A model generated the notes under the pieces. The model had not been told where the DNA came from. It searched no databases and saw only the letters and a list, made by a program, of their open reading frames with translations. Positions 54,877 through 64,000 of a stretch of 64,000 nt of DNA are shown one piece after another. The stretch's first letter is position 1; each line of letters starts with the position of its first letter. Origin of the DNA: Bacillaceae bacterium OF18-1A (GTDB lineage: Bacteria > Bacillota > Bacilli > Bacillales > Bacillaceae_G). The DNA is taken from the NCBI GenBank assembly GCA_027694045.1, contig JAQEWB010000002.1, positions 744,001-808,000 of the forward strand, written 5' to 3'. The translations under genes and the position numbers were made by a program.

Positions 54877-55049
54877 AACCGGACTTTTTAAACTTCCTTC
54901 CAATACACGTTTAAAAAGGAGGATTCAGAGGGCCGAGCAGATCGAGACACGTATGCTAGGAGGAGCGCAGTGTAGCGTTACTACTCGAGCACCGGACTAG
55001 CATACGTAACGACGAGATGCGACAGCCATCTGAACCGGACTTTTTAAAC
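54877..55049. repeat. ~156-bp structured interspersed repeat
   Basis: The 17-mer AACCGGACTTTTTAAAC occurs as a direct repeat at 54877-54893 and 55033-55049, exactly 156 bases apart. Between them CGTATGCTAG (54950-54959) and CTAGCATACG (54997-55006) form a long-range stem, and CTTTTTAAAC (54884-54893) pairs with GTTTAAAAAG (54909-54918). The GC-rich inner part has no open frame and differs in composition from its surroundings. It resembles the B. cereus group bcr class of mobile-like repeats (bcr1 is described as about 155 bp); the precise family was not checked. Confidence 0.75.
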
Positions 55050-55053
55050 AACC

Positions 55054-55094
55054 TCTCAAAAAAAGCCTAGATGGTATTAGTATAACCATCTAGA
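55054..55094 (-). terminator. Terminator of aspS
   Basis: Minus strand CTAGATGGT...ACCATCTAG stem followed by GCTTTTTTTG. Confidence 0.88.
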
Positions 55095-55102
55095 CCCCAT
55101 TC

Positions 55103-56878
55103 TTACTTCTCTTCTTTTAAGCTTAATTTTAAGTTTAACTCTTCAAGCTGTGCTTCTGCAACTGGGCTTGGAGCTTCTGTTAATAAGCAGCTTGCGCTTG
55201 CTGTTTTTGGGAATGCAATTGTATCACGAAGGTTCGTACGACCTGCAAGTAACATTACAAGACGGTCTAAGCCTAATGCGATACCGCCGTGTGGTGGCGT
55301 ACCGTATTCGAATGCTTCTAATAAGAATCCGAATTGCTCTTGCGCTTCTTCTTGTGAGAATCCAAGTGCTTTGAACATTTTTTCTTGTACGTCACGCTCA
55401 TAAATACGAAGTGATCCACCACCAAGCTCATAACCGTTTAATACAAGGTCATATGCTTGTGCGCGTGCTTTTTCTGGTGCTGTTTCTAATAGCTCAACGT
55501 CTTCACGGAATGGCATTGTGAATGGGTGGTGAGCTGCGAAGTAACGATCTGCATCTTCATCGTACTCAAGAAGTGGCCAATCAGTTACCCATAGGAAGTT
55601 AAATTTGCTTTCGTCAATTAACTCAAGCTCTTTACCTAGACGTAGGCGAAGTGCACCTAAACTATCTGCAACAACGCTCTTCTTATCTGCTACGAATAGT
55701 AATAAATCGCCAGCAGTAGCTTCTAATGTACTCATTAACGCTTTTGCATCTTCTTCACCGAAGAATTTCGCGATTGGTCCTTTTAGGCCGTCTTCTTCCA
55801 CTTTAAGCCAAGCTAAACCTTTTGCACCATATACTTTTACGAATTCAGTTAATGCATCGATGTCTTTACGAGAATATTTGCTCGCAGCACCTTTTGCATT
55901 AATTGCTTTTACTTGTCCGCCGCTTTCTACAGCACTTGTAAATACTTTAAACCCACAACCTGCTGCGAATTCAGATAGGTCTGTTAGTTCCATTTCAAAG
56001 CGTGTATCTGGCTTATCAGAACCGTAACGAGCCATTGCATCAGCATATTTCATACGAGGGAACGGTGCACTCACTTCTACACCTTTTGCATCCTTCATAA
56101 CTTTCGTCATCATGCGCTCCATCATATCTAAAATTTCATCTTGTGTTAAGAATGAAGCTTCAATATCGATTTGCGTGAATTCTGGTTGACGATCTGCACG
56201 TAAATCTTCGTCACGGAAACAACGTGCTACTTGATAGTAACGCTCAAATCCGCCGACCATAAGAAGTTGTTTAAATAATTGTGGTGACTGTGGTAATGCA
56301 TAGAATTCACCATCATGCACACGACTTGGTACTAAATAGTCACGAGCTCCTTCTGGTGTGCTCTTCGTTAAAATTGGTGTTTCAACTTCTAAGAACTCTT
56401 CTGTATCTAAGAAGTTACGAATTGTTTTTGTTACGTCATGACGCATTTTGAATGTGTTGAACATTACTGGACGACGTAAGTCTAAATAACGATATTTTAA
56501 ACGCACATCTTCTGATGCATCTGTGTCATCAGCGATAATGATTGGCGTTGTTTTCGCTGCGTTTAATACGTTTACTTTCGTTGCTTGCACTTCAATACGG
56601 CCAGTTGCCATATTGTCATTAATTGCGCCTTCGCCACGTTCAACAACTGTACCTTCTACGTGTAATACGTATTCGCTACGAATTGTTTCTGCCACTTCTA
56701 ACGCTTCTTTTGATGTTTCTGGGCTAAATACAACTTGTACGATACCTGTACGGTCACGTAAGTCAATAAAGATTAATCCACCTAAGTCACGGCGTTTTTG
56801 TACCCAACCTTTTAATTGAACTGTTTGTCCAACTGCTTCTACTGTTACTTTTCCACATGCATGTGTTCTTTCAGCCAC
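55103..56878 (-). CDS. aspS: Aspartyl-tRNA synthetase
   Basis: A 591-residue class II synthetase of the bacterial type. OB-fold anticodon domain about 1-105 ([23 protein letters not shown]), catalytic domain with motif 2 [17 protein letters not shown] (about 216-232), a GAD insertion domain (about 290-420), and motif 3 [12 protein letters not shown] (about 535-546). All key features present. It is the second gene of the hisS-aspS operon, 12 bases after hisS, controlled by the same T-box. Confidence 0.97.
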   Translation of the reverse strand: MAERTHACGKVTVEAVGQTVQLKGWVQKRRDLGGLIFIDLRDRTGIVQVVFSPETSKEALEVAETIRSEYVLHVEGTVVERGEGAINDNMATGRIEVQATKVNVLNAAKTTPIIIADDTDASEDVRLKYRYLDLRRPVMFNTFKMRHDVTKTIRNFLDTEEFLEVETPILTKSTPEGARDYLVPSRVHDGEFYALPQSPQLFKQLLMVGGFERYYQVARCFRDEDLRADRQPEFTQIDIEASFLTQDEILDMMERMMTKVMKDAKGVEVSAPFPRMKYADAMARYGSDKPDTRFEMELTDLSEFAAGCGFKVFTSAVESGGQVKAINAKGAASKYSRKDIDALTEFVKVYGAKGLAWLKVEEDGLKGPIAKFFGEEDAKALMSTLEATAGDLLLFVADKKSVVADSLGALRLRLGKELELIDESKFNFLWVTDWPLLEYDEDADRYFAAHHPFTMPFREDVELLETAPEKARAQAYDLVLNGYELGGGSLRIYERDVQEKMFKALGFSQEEAQEQFGFLLEAFEYGTPPHGGIALGLDRLVMLLAGRTNLRDTIAFPKTASASCLLTEAPSPVAEAQLEELNLKLSLKEEK

Positions 56879-56890
56879 TGTAAGTTCCCC

Positions 56891-58162
56891 CTATATTAAT
56901 TTCTCTGCTACGTATGAAGCAAATACATCTAATGCTACTTCTTCTTGTTCACCTGTTGCCATATCTTTTAAGTTGATGATACCTTTATCTAGCTCATCTT
57001 CCCCTAATACAGCTACAAATTTCGCTTTTAGACGATCTGCTGATTTAAATTGTGCTTTCATTTTTCGATCTAAATAATCTTTTTCAACTGATAATCCAGC
57101 TTTACGAAGATCGAACGCAACTTTTGCAGCATGGTCTTTCGCTTTTTCACCAAGAGCTACAACGTAACAATCGATACTATGTTCAATTGGTAACTCAATG
57201 TTTTCAGCTTTTAGTGCCATAATTAAACGTTCAATACTCATTGCAAAACCGATACCTGGCATCTCTGGTCCACCGATTTCTTGTACAAGTCCGTTATAAC
57301 GGCCGCCACCACTTAATGTTGTGATAGCACCAAAACCTTCTGCCTCACTCATAATTTCAAAAACAGTGTGTTGATAGTAATCTAAACCACGTACTAAGTT
57401 CGGATCTTTTTCAAATGGAACATCCATCATCGTTAACAGTTCTTGAACTTTGTCGTAGTATACTGCTGACTCTTCATTTAAGTATTCTGTAATAGATGGT
57501 GCTGTACCCATTAATTCATGGTTACGGTCCTTCTTACAATCTAAAATACGAAGAGGATTCTTTTCTAAACGAGATTGACAATCAGAGCAGAACTCGCCGA
57601 TACGTGGCTCAAAGTGTGCAATTAATGCATCACGGTGCGCTTGGCGGCTCGCTGCATCACCTAAGCTGTTTAATACAACTTTAATATTTTTTAAGCCCAT
57701 GCCGCGGTAAAACTCTACAGCAAGTGCAATTACTTCTGCATCAATTGCAGGGTCATTACTACCAATTGCTTCAATACCGAATTGTACGAATTGACGATAG
57801 CGACCTGCTTGTGGTCTTTCGTAACGGAACATTTGACCGATATAGTATAGTTTTGTTGGTTGTGTTGCATCACCGAACATTTTGTTTTCAACGTAAGAAC
57901 GTACAACAGGTGCTGTACCTTCTGGACGCAATGTTAAACTACGCTCTCCACGATCTTGGAATGAGTACATTTCCTTTTGTACGATATCAGTCGTATCACC
58001 AACACCACGTAAAAATAGCTCTGTGTGTTCAAAAATTGGTGTACGAATTTCTTTATAGTTGTAACGACGGCAAATTTCGCGTGCTTGCCCTTCGATATAC
58101 TGCCATAACTCAACAGTGCCTGGAAGAATATCTTGCGTTCCGCGTGGGATTTGAATAGACAT
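56891..58162 (-). CDS. hisS: Histidyl-tRNA synthetase
   Basis: A 423-residue class II synthetase. Motif 1 region RGTQDILPG and [12 protein letters not shown], motif 2 [14 protein letters not shown] (about 113-126), histidine-specific [11 protein letters not shown] (about 260-270), motif 3 [11 protein letters not shown], and a C-terminal anticodon-binding domain. The ATG at 58162 after GAGGAGG is correct; the frame continues upstream only through the T-box RNA. First gene of the hisS-aspS operon. Confidence 0.97.
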   Translation of the reverse strand: MSIQIPRGTQDILPGTVELWQYIEGQAREICRRYNYKEIRTPIFEHTELFLRGVGDTTDIVQKEMYSFQDRGERSLTLRPEGTAPVVRSYVENKMFGDATQPTKLYYIGQMFRYERPQAGRYRQFVQFGIEAIGSNDPAIDAEVIALAVEFYRGMGLKNIKVVLNSLGDAASRQAHRDALIAHFEPRIGEFCSDCQSRLEKNPLRILDCKKDRNHELMGTAPSITEYLNEESAVYYDKVQELLTMMDVPFEKDPNLVRGLDYYQHTVFEIMSEAEGFGAITTLSGGGRYNGLVQEIGGPEMPGIGFAMSIERLIMALKAENIELPIEHSIDCYVVALGEKAKDHAAKVAFDLRKAGLSVEKDYLDRKMKAQFKSADRLKAKFVAVLGEDELDKGIINLKDMATGEQEEVALDVFASYVAEKLI

Positions 58163-58199
58163 ATTCAGTTCCTCCTCAAATTGTTTTAATCTTAATAAA

Positions 58200-58482
58200 A
58201 ATAAAAAAACTCCCGCCTCTACTGCTTGAACAGTAGGGACGAGAGTATTATACCCGTGGTGCCACCCTAATTGAAGCACGTATGCTTCCACTTTTTTAAT
58301 AACGCTTAAATGTGCGTTCATCCCTACTAAGCATATATGCCGTTCAAGTTGAAACCTCTAGAGCGTCATTCAATCAGTCATCATGTAGAAATGTTTTCAG
58401 CCTAAGACATTTCTTCTCTTTCCATGTGTATCTCATTTACTCTTCTCTATCAACGGTTATATTCATATGTAAATATAAAATT
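58200..58482 (-). ncRNA. T-box leader of hisS-aspS
   Basis: Minus strand T-box sequence AGGGTGGCACCACGGG (58268-58253), terminator stem ACTCTCGTCCCTACTG...CAGTAGAGGCGGGAGT with T7 (58209-58203), and a structured 5' region. It precedes hisS and aspS, so the specifier may be His (CAC/CAU) or Asp (GAC/GAU); not assigned by eye. Confidence 0.9.
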
Positions 58483-58511
58483 ACTATACGTTTGTTGAGT
58501 ACGATTGTCAA
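58483..58511 (-). promoter_or_regulatory. hisS-aspS promoter
   Basis: Minus strand TTGACA (58511-58506), 17-base spacer, TATAGT (58488-58483). It overlaps the last codons region of the small upstream gene, starting the T-box transcript. Confidence 0.8.
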
Positions 58512-58516
58512 GTGCT

Positions 58517-58693
58517 CTAAGAACGTTCAATGTGCTTCTTAAGACGCTTTACATCTTGGAGTGAAATTCCAAATTCAGAAGCAAGCTCCATTGAAGTATT
58601 GTTTTGCTCTTTTGAAATAAATTCATGAAAATTTACGTTAAATAATTGATTTGCACCGTTTGTAACAGAATGTCCTTTTTCATTCATGCGCAT
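58517..58693 (-). CDS. Small helix-turn-helix-like protein (YrzK position)
   Basis: A 58-residue cytoplasmic protein whose C-terminal part SMELASEFGISLQDVKRLKKHIER looks like a sigma-70 region 4-type or Trp-repressor-like helix-turn-helix. The ATG at 58693 is chosen: GAGGG lies 8 bases upstream, inside the codons of a longer frame. It lies between dtd and hisS where B. subtilis carries yrzK, but this identity is by position only. Function unknown. Confidence 0.65.
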   Translation of the reverse strand: MRMNEKGHSVTNGANQLFNVNFHEFISKEQNNTSMELASEFGISLQDVKRLKKHIERS

Positions 58694-58792
58694 ACGTATA
58701 TCCCTCACATTCAATATGGATGTTTTACTCTTTATTGTTCCATATTGATGAGGTGGTTATACATAATTGAAACAGCTATCGCTTCCAAATGA

Positions 58793-58830
58793 AGTGAAAC
58801 TTTAATCAGTGGCGTTTTACAGGATAAATG
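58793..58830 (-). repeat. Interspersed repeat copy (short, inverted)
   Basis: Minus strand ATTTATCCTGTAAAACGCCA...CTGATTAAAGTTTCACTTCAT: both ends of the TTTAT-flanked repeat with the middle (GCGGGCA...GGGG part) missing, so a likely internal deletion derivative. Confidence 0.5.
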
Positions 58831-58849
58831 AACAAAACATACAACAATG

Positions 58850-58884
58850 TATAAAAAAGAGAGGATCCTATCATCCTCTCTTCT
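58850..58884 (-). terminator. Terminator of dtd
   Basis: AAGAGAGGAT and ATCCTCTCTT form a 10-bp stem, followed by TTTTTT on the minus strand. Confidence 0.88.
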
Positions 58885-58893
58885 CAGGCAATA

Positions 58894-59334
58894 CTATTTA
58901 CTTTCTACAATTAAGGTCACCGGACCATCATTGATTAAAGAAACGTCCATCATCGCTCCGAACTTTCCTGTTTCAACATGTAGCCCTTGTTTACGAACTT
59001 CTTCATTAAAGAAATCGTATAAGCGCTCCGCGTAGTCAGGTTTCGCAGCATCCATGAAGTTTGGGCGTCTTCCCTTGCGGCAATCTCCGTATAATGTAAA
59101 TTGCGAAATAGATAGAACTTGTCCTTCTACATCAAGAACTGAATGGTTCATCTTTCCGCCCTCATCTTCAAAAATGCGCAAGTTCGCAATTTTTTCTGCG
59201 ATGTAAGTTGCATCTTTTTCTGTATCTTCATGCGTAATGCCAACTAGTAATGTTAAACCGAACGGAATTTGTCCTACGATCTCACCGTCTACTGTGACAG
59301 ACGCTTCTTTTGATCGTTGTAAAACAACTCTCAT
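58894..59334 (-). CDS. dtd: D-aminoacyl-tRNA deacylase
   Basis: A 146-residue enzyme that removes wrongly attached D-amino acids (and glycine from tRNA-Ala). The two active-site motifs are exact: SQFTLYGD (SQxxL, about 77-84) and NDGPVTL (NxGP, about 136-142). It lies 18 bases after relA and is co-transcribed with it, as in other bacilli (yrvI). A terminator follows. Confidence 0.95.
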   Translation of the reverse strand: MRVVLQRSKEASVTVDGEIVGQIPFGLTLLVGITHEDTEKDATYIAEKIANLRIFEDEGGKMNHSVLDVEGQVLSISQFTLYGDCRKGRRPNFMDAAKPDYAERLYDFFNEEVRKQGLHVETGKFGAMMDVSLINDGPVTLIVESK

Positions 59335-59351
59335 CTTTTCTACACTCCCTA

Positions 59352-61535
59352 TTAATGCATCATGCGTCGTACTGCATAAATTTCTGGAACACGTTTAATG
59401 CGCTCTACTACCTTTTTCAAGTGTTGTAAATTGCGGATAGAGATCGACATATTAATCGTCGCCATCTTATTACGATCACTTCTACCAGAAACAGCTGAAA
59501 TGTACGTTTTCGTCTCTGTAACAGCTTGCAGTACTTCATTTAATAAACCACGGCGATCGTAACCTGAAATTTCAATATCAACGTTATATTCAATTTCTTT
59601 TTCAGGACTACCTTCCCACTCCACTTCTAATAAACGCTCTACAGCTTCTTCTGTATGAACATTTACACAATCACGACGGTGAATTGATACGCCTCGGCCT
59701 TTCGTAATATATCCAACGATATCATCACCTGGAACCGGGTTACAGCATTTTGATAGACGAATTAACAAATTATCCGCACCGCTTACCTTTACACCAGAAT
59801 CCCATTTTCGAATTTTCATCGGTTTACGAACTTCTTTAACTTCGACGATTTCTTCATCTTCACGTTGTTTGCGGAACTTGTCCGTTAATCGTGTAACAAT
59901 TTGTGCAGCTGTAATCCCGTTATATCCAACTGCTGCAAACATATCTTCTTCATTTGCAAAGTTAAATTTCTCAGCGACACGTTTTAAATTGTCAGGAGCT
60001 AATACTTCTTTCATCTCGTACTCTAAGCCACGCACTTCTTTTTCAACAAGTTCACGGCCTTTTTCAATGTTTTCATCTCTACGTTGTTTCTTAAAGAATT
60101 GACGTATTTTATTTTTCGCATGAGATGTTTGAGCAAGTTTCACCCAGTCTTGGCTTGGCCCATACGAATGTTTCGATGTTAAAATTTCAATGATGTCACC
60201 CGTTTTTAGTTTATAATCCAGTGTCACCATTTTCCCATTTACTTTCGCACCAATTGTTTTGTTTCCAATTTCTGAATGGACACGATATGCAAAATCAATT
60301 GGGACAGAACCAAGAGGTAATTCCATTACATCGCCTTTCGGTGTAAAGACGAATACCATATCAGAGAACAGATCAATTTTTAAAGACTCCATAAACTCTT
60401 CCGCGTTAGAAGCTTCGTTTTGCCATTCTAATATTTGACGGAACCATGTAAGTTTCTTCTCTAATGTACCTGTTGTTTCTGCTGCTTTTCCTTCTTTATA
60501 CGCCCAGTGTGCCGCGATCCCGAATTCTGCAATTTCGTGCATTTCTTTCGTACGAATTTGCACTTCAAGCGGATCACCTTTCGGTCCGATTACAGTCGTA
60601 TGAAGAGATTGATATAGATTTGCTTTCGGCATCGCAATATAATCTTTAAAACGACCTGGCATCGGTTTCCAGCACGTATGAATAATTCCAAGTACTGCAT
60701 AACAATCTTTAATACTATTTACAACGACACGTACAGCTAGTAAATCGTAAATTTCATTGAACTGTTTATTTTGCAATGCCATTTTACGATAAATACTGTA
60801 AATATGTTTCGGTCTTCCAGAAATATCAGGTTGAATTGCAACTTCTTTTAATTTCTCGCGAATACCAGTCATTACTTCGTCTAAATATTCTTCGCGCTCT
60901 GCACGTTTACGCTTCATTAAATTTACAATACGATAATATTGTTGTGGGTTTAAATAGCGAAGTGACGTATCCTCTAGCTCCCATTTAATTGTATTAATTC
61001 CGAGTCTATGTGCTAAAGGTGCAAAGATTTCTAACGTTTCATTCGCAATGCGACGCTGCTTCTCTTGAGGCAAATGTTTCAATGTACGCATGTTATGAAG
61101 ACGGTCAGCTAGTTTAATTAAAATAACACGAATATCTTGAGCCATTGCAATAAACATTTTGCGATGGTTTTCTGCTTGTTGCTGCTCATGAGATTTATAT
61201 TTAATCTTTCCGAGTTTTGTCACACCATCAACAAGCATTGCGATTTCTTTATTAAATTCCCGTTCAATATCTTCTAATGTAATCTCTGTATCTTCCACTA
61301 CATCATGCAAGAAACCGGCCGATACTGTAGCTGGATCCATGTGTAAATCAACTAAAATACCTGCAACTTGAATTGGATGAATAATATACGGTTCACCCGA
61401 TTTTCTATATTGTTCACTATGTGCATCACGTGCATATTCATAGGCACGTGCCACTAGTTCAATATCTTCATCCGCTAAATATTGACTTGCTTTCTCGAGT
61501 ACCTGTTCAGCTGTTAGTACTTGCTCATTTGCCAT
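59352..61535 (-). CDS. relA: Bifunctional (p)ppGpp synthetase/hydrolase Rel
   Basis: A 727-residue stringent-response enzyme. HD hydrolase with [11 protein letters not shown], His77-Asp78 in HDVVEDT and the later RLHNMRTL; synthetase domain with [18 protein letters not shown] and EVQIRT; TGS domain starting [11 protein letters not shown]; zinc-finger region with CCNPVPGD and HRRDC; C-terminal ACT domain to 727. All domains intact, so both activities are expected. TTCACA (61626-61621) and TATAAT (61603-61598), 17 bases apart, form its promoter. A smaller synthetase is encoded at 3345. Confidence 0.96.
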   Translation of the reverse strand: MANEQVLTAEQVLEKASQYLADEDIELVARAYEYARDAHSEQYRKSGEPYIIHPIQVAGILVDLHMDPATVSAGFLHDVVEDTEITLEDIEREFNKEIAMLVDGVTKLGKIKYKSHEQQQAENHRKMFIAMAQDIRVILIKLADRLHNMRTLKHLPQEKQRRIANETLEIFAPLAHRLGINTIKWELEDTSLRYLNPQQYYRIVNLMKRKRAEREEYLDEVMTGIREKLKEVAIQPDISGRPKHIYSIYRKMALQNKQFNEIYDLLAVRVVVNSIKDCYAVLGIIHTCWKPMPGRFKDYIAMPKANLYQSLHTTVIGPKGDPLEVQIRTKEMHEIAEFGIAAHWAYKEGKAAETTGTLEKKLTWFRQILEWQNEASNAEEFMESLKIDLFSDMVFVFTPKGDVMELPLGSVPIDFAYRVHSEIGNKTIGAKVNGKMVTLDYKLKTGDIIEILTSKHSYGPSQDWVKLAQTSHAKNKIRQFFKKQRRDENIEKGRELVEKEVRGLEYEMKEVLAPDNLKRVAEKFNFANEEDMFAAVGYNGITAAQIVTRLTDKFRKQREDEEIVEVKEVRKPMKIRKWDSGVKVSGADNLLIRLSKCCNPVPGDDIVGYITKGRGVSIHRRDCVNVHTEEAVERLLEVEWEGSPEKEIEYNVDIEISGYDRRGLLNEVLQAVTETKTYISAVSGRSDRNKMATINMSISIRNLQHLKKVVERIKRVPEIYAVRRMMH

Positions 61536-61597
61536 CGAATCACCTTTTATTGAAAATTGACTTTATCTTTATTGAATAGAATAAATTATATTCTATC

Positions 61598-61626
61598 ATT
61601 ATAACCTAATGATTGTGAATTGTGAA
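61598..61626 (-). promoter_or_regulatory. relA-dtd promoter
   Basis: Minus strand TTCACA (61626-61621), 17-base spacer, TATAAT (61603-61598), about 60 bases before the relA ATG. Confidence 0.75.
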
Positions 61627-61675
61627 AAGGAAAAGATTTTACTGACATTTCACCTTATTTTTTTGTGCAATTATA

Positions 61676-61714
61676 CAAAAGTACCCGCTCCTCTCGAAGA
61701 GATTCACGGGTACT
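61676..61714 (-). terminator. Terminator of apt
   Basis: Minus strand GTACCCG...CGGGTAC stem with inner CTCTTCGAGAG loop part, followed by TTTTG. Confidence 0.8.
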
Positions 61715-61745
61715 TTCTATCACCGTAGTTTTACCTATATAGCGA

Positions 61746-62258
61746 TTAATATTTTTCTAACACTAGTACATCGTAACCGTCTAACATTTTACGACCATCT
61801 AAGTAAGTAAGCTCTACTAAGAATGCAATTCCTGCTACAACTCCGCCTAGCTCTTCAACTAGCTTAATTGTCGCTTCAATTGTTCCACCTGTAGCCAATA
61901 AATCATCTGTAATTAATACGCGTTGACCTGGTTTAATTGCATCTTTATGGATTGTTAAAACATCTTTACCATATTCTTTACCGTAGTCAACTGTAATTAC
62001 TTCACGTGGTAATTTTCCTAATTTACGAACTGGCGCAAATCCTACTTCTAACGCATAAGAAACTGGGCAACCGATAATGAAACCACGAGCTTCTGGTCCT
62101 ACTACAACATCAATATTTCTTTCTTTTGCATACTCAACGATTGCATCTGTTGCTGCTTTGTATGCTTTACCATCGTTCATTAAAGGTGTAATGTCCTTAA
62201 ACACAATACCTTCTTTCGGATAATCCGGTACAATTGCGATATGTTGCTTGAAATCCAT
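61746..62258 (-). CDS. apt: Adenine phosphoribosyltransferase
   Basis: A 170-residue salvage enzyme that makes AMP from adenine and PRPP. PRPP loop [14 protein letters not shown] (about 113-126) and the family features [12 protein letters not shown] and [11 protein letters not shown] are present. Full family length. GAGGAGG precedes the ATG. It follows recJ by 65 bases and precedes relA, as in most bacilli; its own terminator follows. Confidence 0.96.
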   Translation of the reverse strand: MDFKQHIAIVPDYPKEGIVFKDITPLMNDGKAYKAATDAIVEYAKERNIDVVVGPEARGFIIGCPVSYALEVGFAPVRKLGKLPREVITVDYGKEYGKDVLTIHKDAIKPGQRVLITDDLLATGGTIEATIKLVEELGGVVAGIAFLVELTYLDGRKMLDGYDVLVLEKY

Positions 62259-62323
62259 ATTTCTGAATCCTCCTCAGGTCTGCAAGGTTTGTAAATACAA
62301 ATCCTTTACCCTAACTGTTCTAC

Positions 62324-64000
62324 TTATTTATGATTACGAATCGTTTCAAACCACGTATATAGTTGTTGATATGTGCTATAAACCAATTCTTGTTCTAATT
62401 GTAAGTGGTTCATTTTCTCACGATATGTGTTCGATTCAATTAAATCACGCTTTTGTTTTTTGTCTGCCATAAAAATGACGCCATCTTTTATTGTAACAAA
62501 TTCTAACTCAAAAAACACCTGTGTCATGAAATTTACTGTATCTTTCGACCAACCTTTATGTCGGCATAATTGTTCACCATATTGTCTTAAAGAAAATGGT
62601 GATTTTTGGCTTAAGAAAGAATAGTACCATTTAAAGTGATCTCTCGTCGGAACTGTACTAAATAAATGATTATTCTCTTGATAAAATAACGTATAAATAC
62701 GAGCTGGGAATCCTACTTTAAATATCTCACGTAACTCATCAGTGCCTTTCGGCAAATCAAGTAACACGATGTATTGATCGTCTAATTGCGTTACTTCTGA
62801 CGCATGAATAAGATGCTCTTTATAGTTTTCTAAAGAAAATTTATTCAATACCTCTTCAGAAAAATATACCATTTGTATTTTTTCTTTCGGAAGCTCCGCC
62901 AAATTCGCTTCTACATTACGCATGCTGCGCCAATCAAATAATTGCCATGCCTCTACAGCGATATCTTGTACCATTAATTGTGGCTTCTTAAAATTATTCC
63001 ATTCATTAATGGATGCTTCACCTATTACAGATACTTTTGCAACAGGAGAAATTTCTTTTGCGTATGCACCAAATCCGAATCCGATTGTATCTAGTTTAGC
63101 TTCTCCGTCACGAAGAGCCATTTTCAAATGCGATCCATCTGATCCGATTGCACGAATACTTTCCAACTCCGCATCTTTCACTGCAATACGAGGCTTCGGA
63201 TTTCCAACACCAAATGGTGCTAACTTTTGCATATCTTCAATTGCCTCTAGTGTCACGTCCTCTACTTTACAAAAAACATCAACCGCGGTTATTGGAATAA
63301 AATCTTCTTCTGTTAAAGTTGCATCTGCTTGTTCATTTAAGCGGCGGCGCAATTCAGCTACATCATTCATATGTAGCGTCATTCCAGCTGCCATCGGATG
63401 CCCTCCGAAATGCGGTAATAACTCTCTGCAATCAGACAAGTTGGCAAACAAATCAAATCCTGCAATACTACGTGCTGAACCTTTTGCTGTTTCTTTTACA
63501 GGATCAATGCTTAATACAATCGTCGGACGATAAAAACGTTCAACTAGTTTAGAAGCGACAATTCCAATTACACCTGGATTCCAGCCTTCTTTTGCAAGTA
63601 CTAACACTTTATTGTCTTCAGGCGGAAAATTATTCTCCACTTCAGCGATAGCTTCTTCCGTAATTTGCTTTACAATATCTTTTCGCAATTTATTCAGTTC
63701 ATCAATTTCTTCAGCCAGCTCTTTTGCTTCTTCTGGGTCATCTGATAATAAAAGATGTACAGCCGGCGTAGCATCTTCTAAACGTCCAACTGCATTAATA
63801 CGAGGTGCGATTGAGAAGCCAATACTCTCTTCTGTAATTTCACTTTGCGAAACGTTAGCAACTTTAAATAGCGCCTTTAGTCCGATATTTTTCGTCATGC
63901 GCATATGTTTTAAACCGCGCTTCACTAGCAATCTATTTTCACCGTGAAGTGATACTAAATCGGCTACTGTACCAATTACTGCAATTTCTAATAAATGTTC
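62324..64000 (-). CDS. recJ: Single-stranded-DNA exonuclease RecJ, C-terminal part (5' end outside window)
   Basis: The frame is open to the window edge, giving 558 codons; the whole RecJ of bacilli is about 780 residues, so roughly 220 N-terminal residues with DHH motifs I-III lie outside. Inside are the end of the DHH domain (VIGTVADLVSL), SIAPRINAVGRL, the DHHA1 domain with GWNPGVIGIVASKL and GGHPMAAGM, the OB domain (about 330-430 of the visible part) and the extra C-terminal domain of Firmicutes RecJ. RecJ degrades single strands 5'-3' in recombination and mismatch repair. Confidence 0.95.
   Translation of the reverse strand, partial: EHLLEIAVIGTVADLVSLHGENRLLVKRGLKHMRMTKNIGLKALFKVANVSQSEITEESIGFSIAPRINAVGRLEDATPAVHLLLSDDPEEAKELAEEIDELNKLRKDIVKQITEEAIAEVENNFPPEDNKVLVLAKEGWNPGVIGIVASKLVERFYRPTIVLSIDPVKETAKGSARSIAGFDLFANLSDCRELLPHFGGHPMAAGMTLHMNDVAELRRRLNEQADATLTEEDFIPITAVDVFCKVEDVTLEAIEDMQKLAPFGVGNPKPRIAVKDAELESIRAIGSDGSHLKMALRDGEAKLDTIGFGFGAYAKEISPVAKVSVIGEASINEWNNFKKPQLMVQDIAVEAWQLFDWRSMRNVEANLAELPKEKIQMVYFSEEVLNKFSLENYKEHLIHASEVTQLDDQYIVLLDLPKGTDELREIFKVGFPARIYTLFYQENNHLFSTVPTRDHFKWYYSFLSQKSPFSLRQYGEQLCRHKGWSKDTVNFMTQVFFELEFVTIKDGVIFMADKKQKRDLIESNTYREKMNHLQLEQELVYSTYQQLYTWFETIRNHK

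Noticed and set aside
58163..58321. N-terminal extension of hisS upstream of 58162
   Set aside because: It runs through the T-box terminator and T-box sequence; the ATG at 58162 has a strong ribosome site and gives the family length.

Overview
The window is a low-GC Bacillus chromosome segment, almost certainly from the Bacillus cereus group. The order dtd-relA-apt-recJ, hisS-aspS, cymR-yrvO-mnmA, recD2, alaS-yrzL-yrrK-yrzB, mltG, trmR-trhP1-trhP2-udk-greA-pbpI-yrrS-yrzA/yrrT-mtnN-mccA-mccB follows the Bacillus yrr/yrv region. The visible start of pro-sigma-K, phhAB, short TTTAT-flanked interspersed repeats and a larger ~156-bp structured repeat point to the cereus group. Most genes lie on the minus strand.

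Layout. 1-59: start of sigK (minus strand, continues outside). 246-1490: lipoprotein with 42 tandem 18-bp units. 1.5-13.6 kb: accessory and extracellular functions: YcdB-like protein, small alarmone synthetase with a tiny membrane peptide upstream, lipoproteins, alkaline phosphatase with PhoP-type boxes, acetyltransferase plus alpha/beta-hydrolase lipoprotein, DoxX protein, a TolB-like propeller protein and the Vpr-type protease. A remnant of a histidine-phosphatase gene lies at 8779-8865. 14-18 kb: aromatic metabolism (phhA-phhB, catD-catE) and an XRE/cupin regulator. 18-20 kb: hot-dog and acetyltransferase genes. 20-23 kb: Fur-boxed siderophore ABC transporter followed by an overlapping ankyrin gene.

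23-30 kb: methionine-to-cysteine pathway (yrrT, mtnN, mccA, mccB, yrhC), with adhE and two near-ideal Rex boxes between mccB and yrhC. 30-39 kb: sporulation and cell-wall genes (yrrS, pbpI, mltG), greA, udk and the tRNA wobble-uridine genes trhP1/trhP2/trmR. 39-43 kb: ireB-type gene, yrrK, yrzB and alaS behind a T-box. 43-54 kb: membrane and small proteins, recD2, TPR protein, mnmA, cysteine desulfurase, cymR, rarA, an RsfA-like regulator and tcdA. 55-64 kb: aspS, hisS behind a T-box, yrzK-like gene, dtd, relA, apt and the C-terminal part of recJ.

Genes connect across the window. CymR is, in B. subtilis, the repressor of the yrrT-mcc pathway encoded about 20 kb away. YrvO supplies sulfur to MnmA. 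Two alarmone enzymes (Rel and a small synthetase) are present. Several tRNA genes' partners (alaS, hisS, aspS, dtd, mnmA, trmR, trhP1/2, tcdA) cluster here. No prophage, IS element, CRISPR array, tRNA or rRNA gene was seen. The least explained items are the repeat-expanded lipoprotein, the interspersed repeats, a pbpI ribosome binding site buried in a terminator stem, a terminator in the greA leader, and operator-like palindromes ahead of the DoxX and vpr genes.
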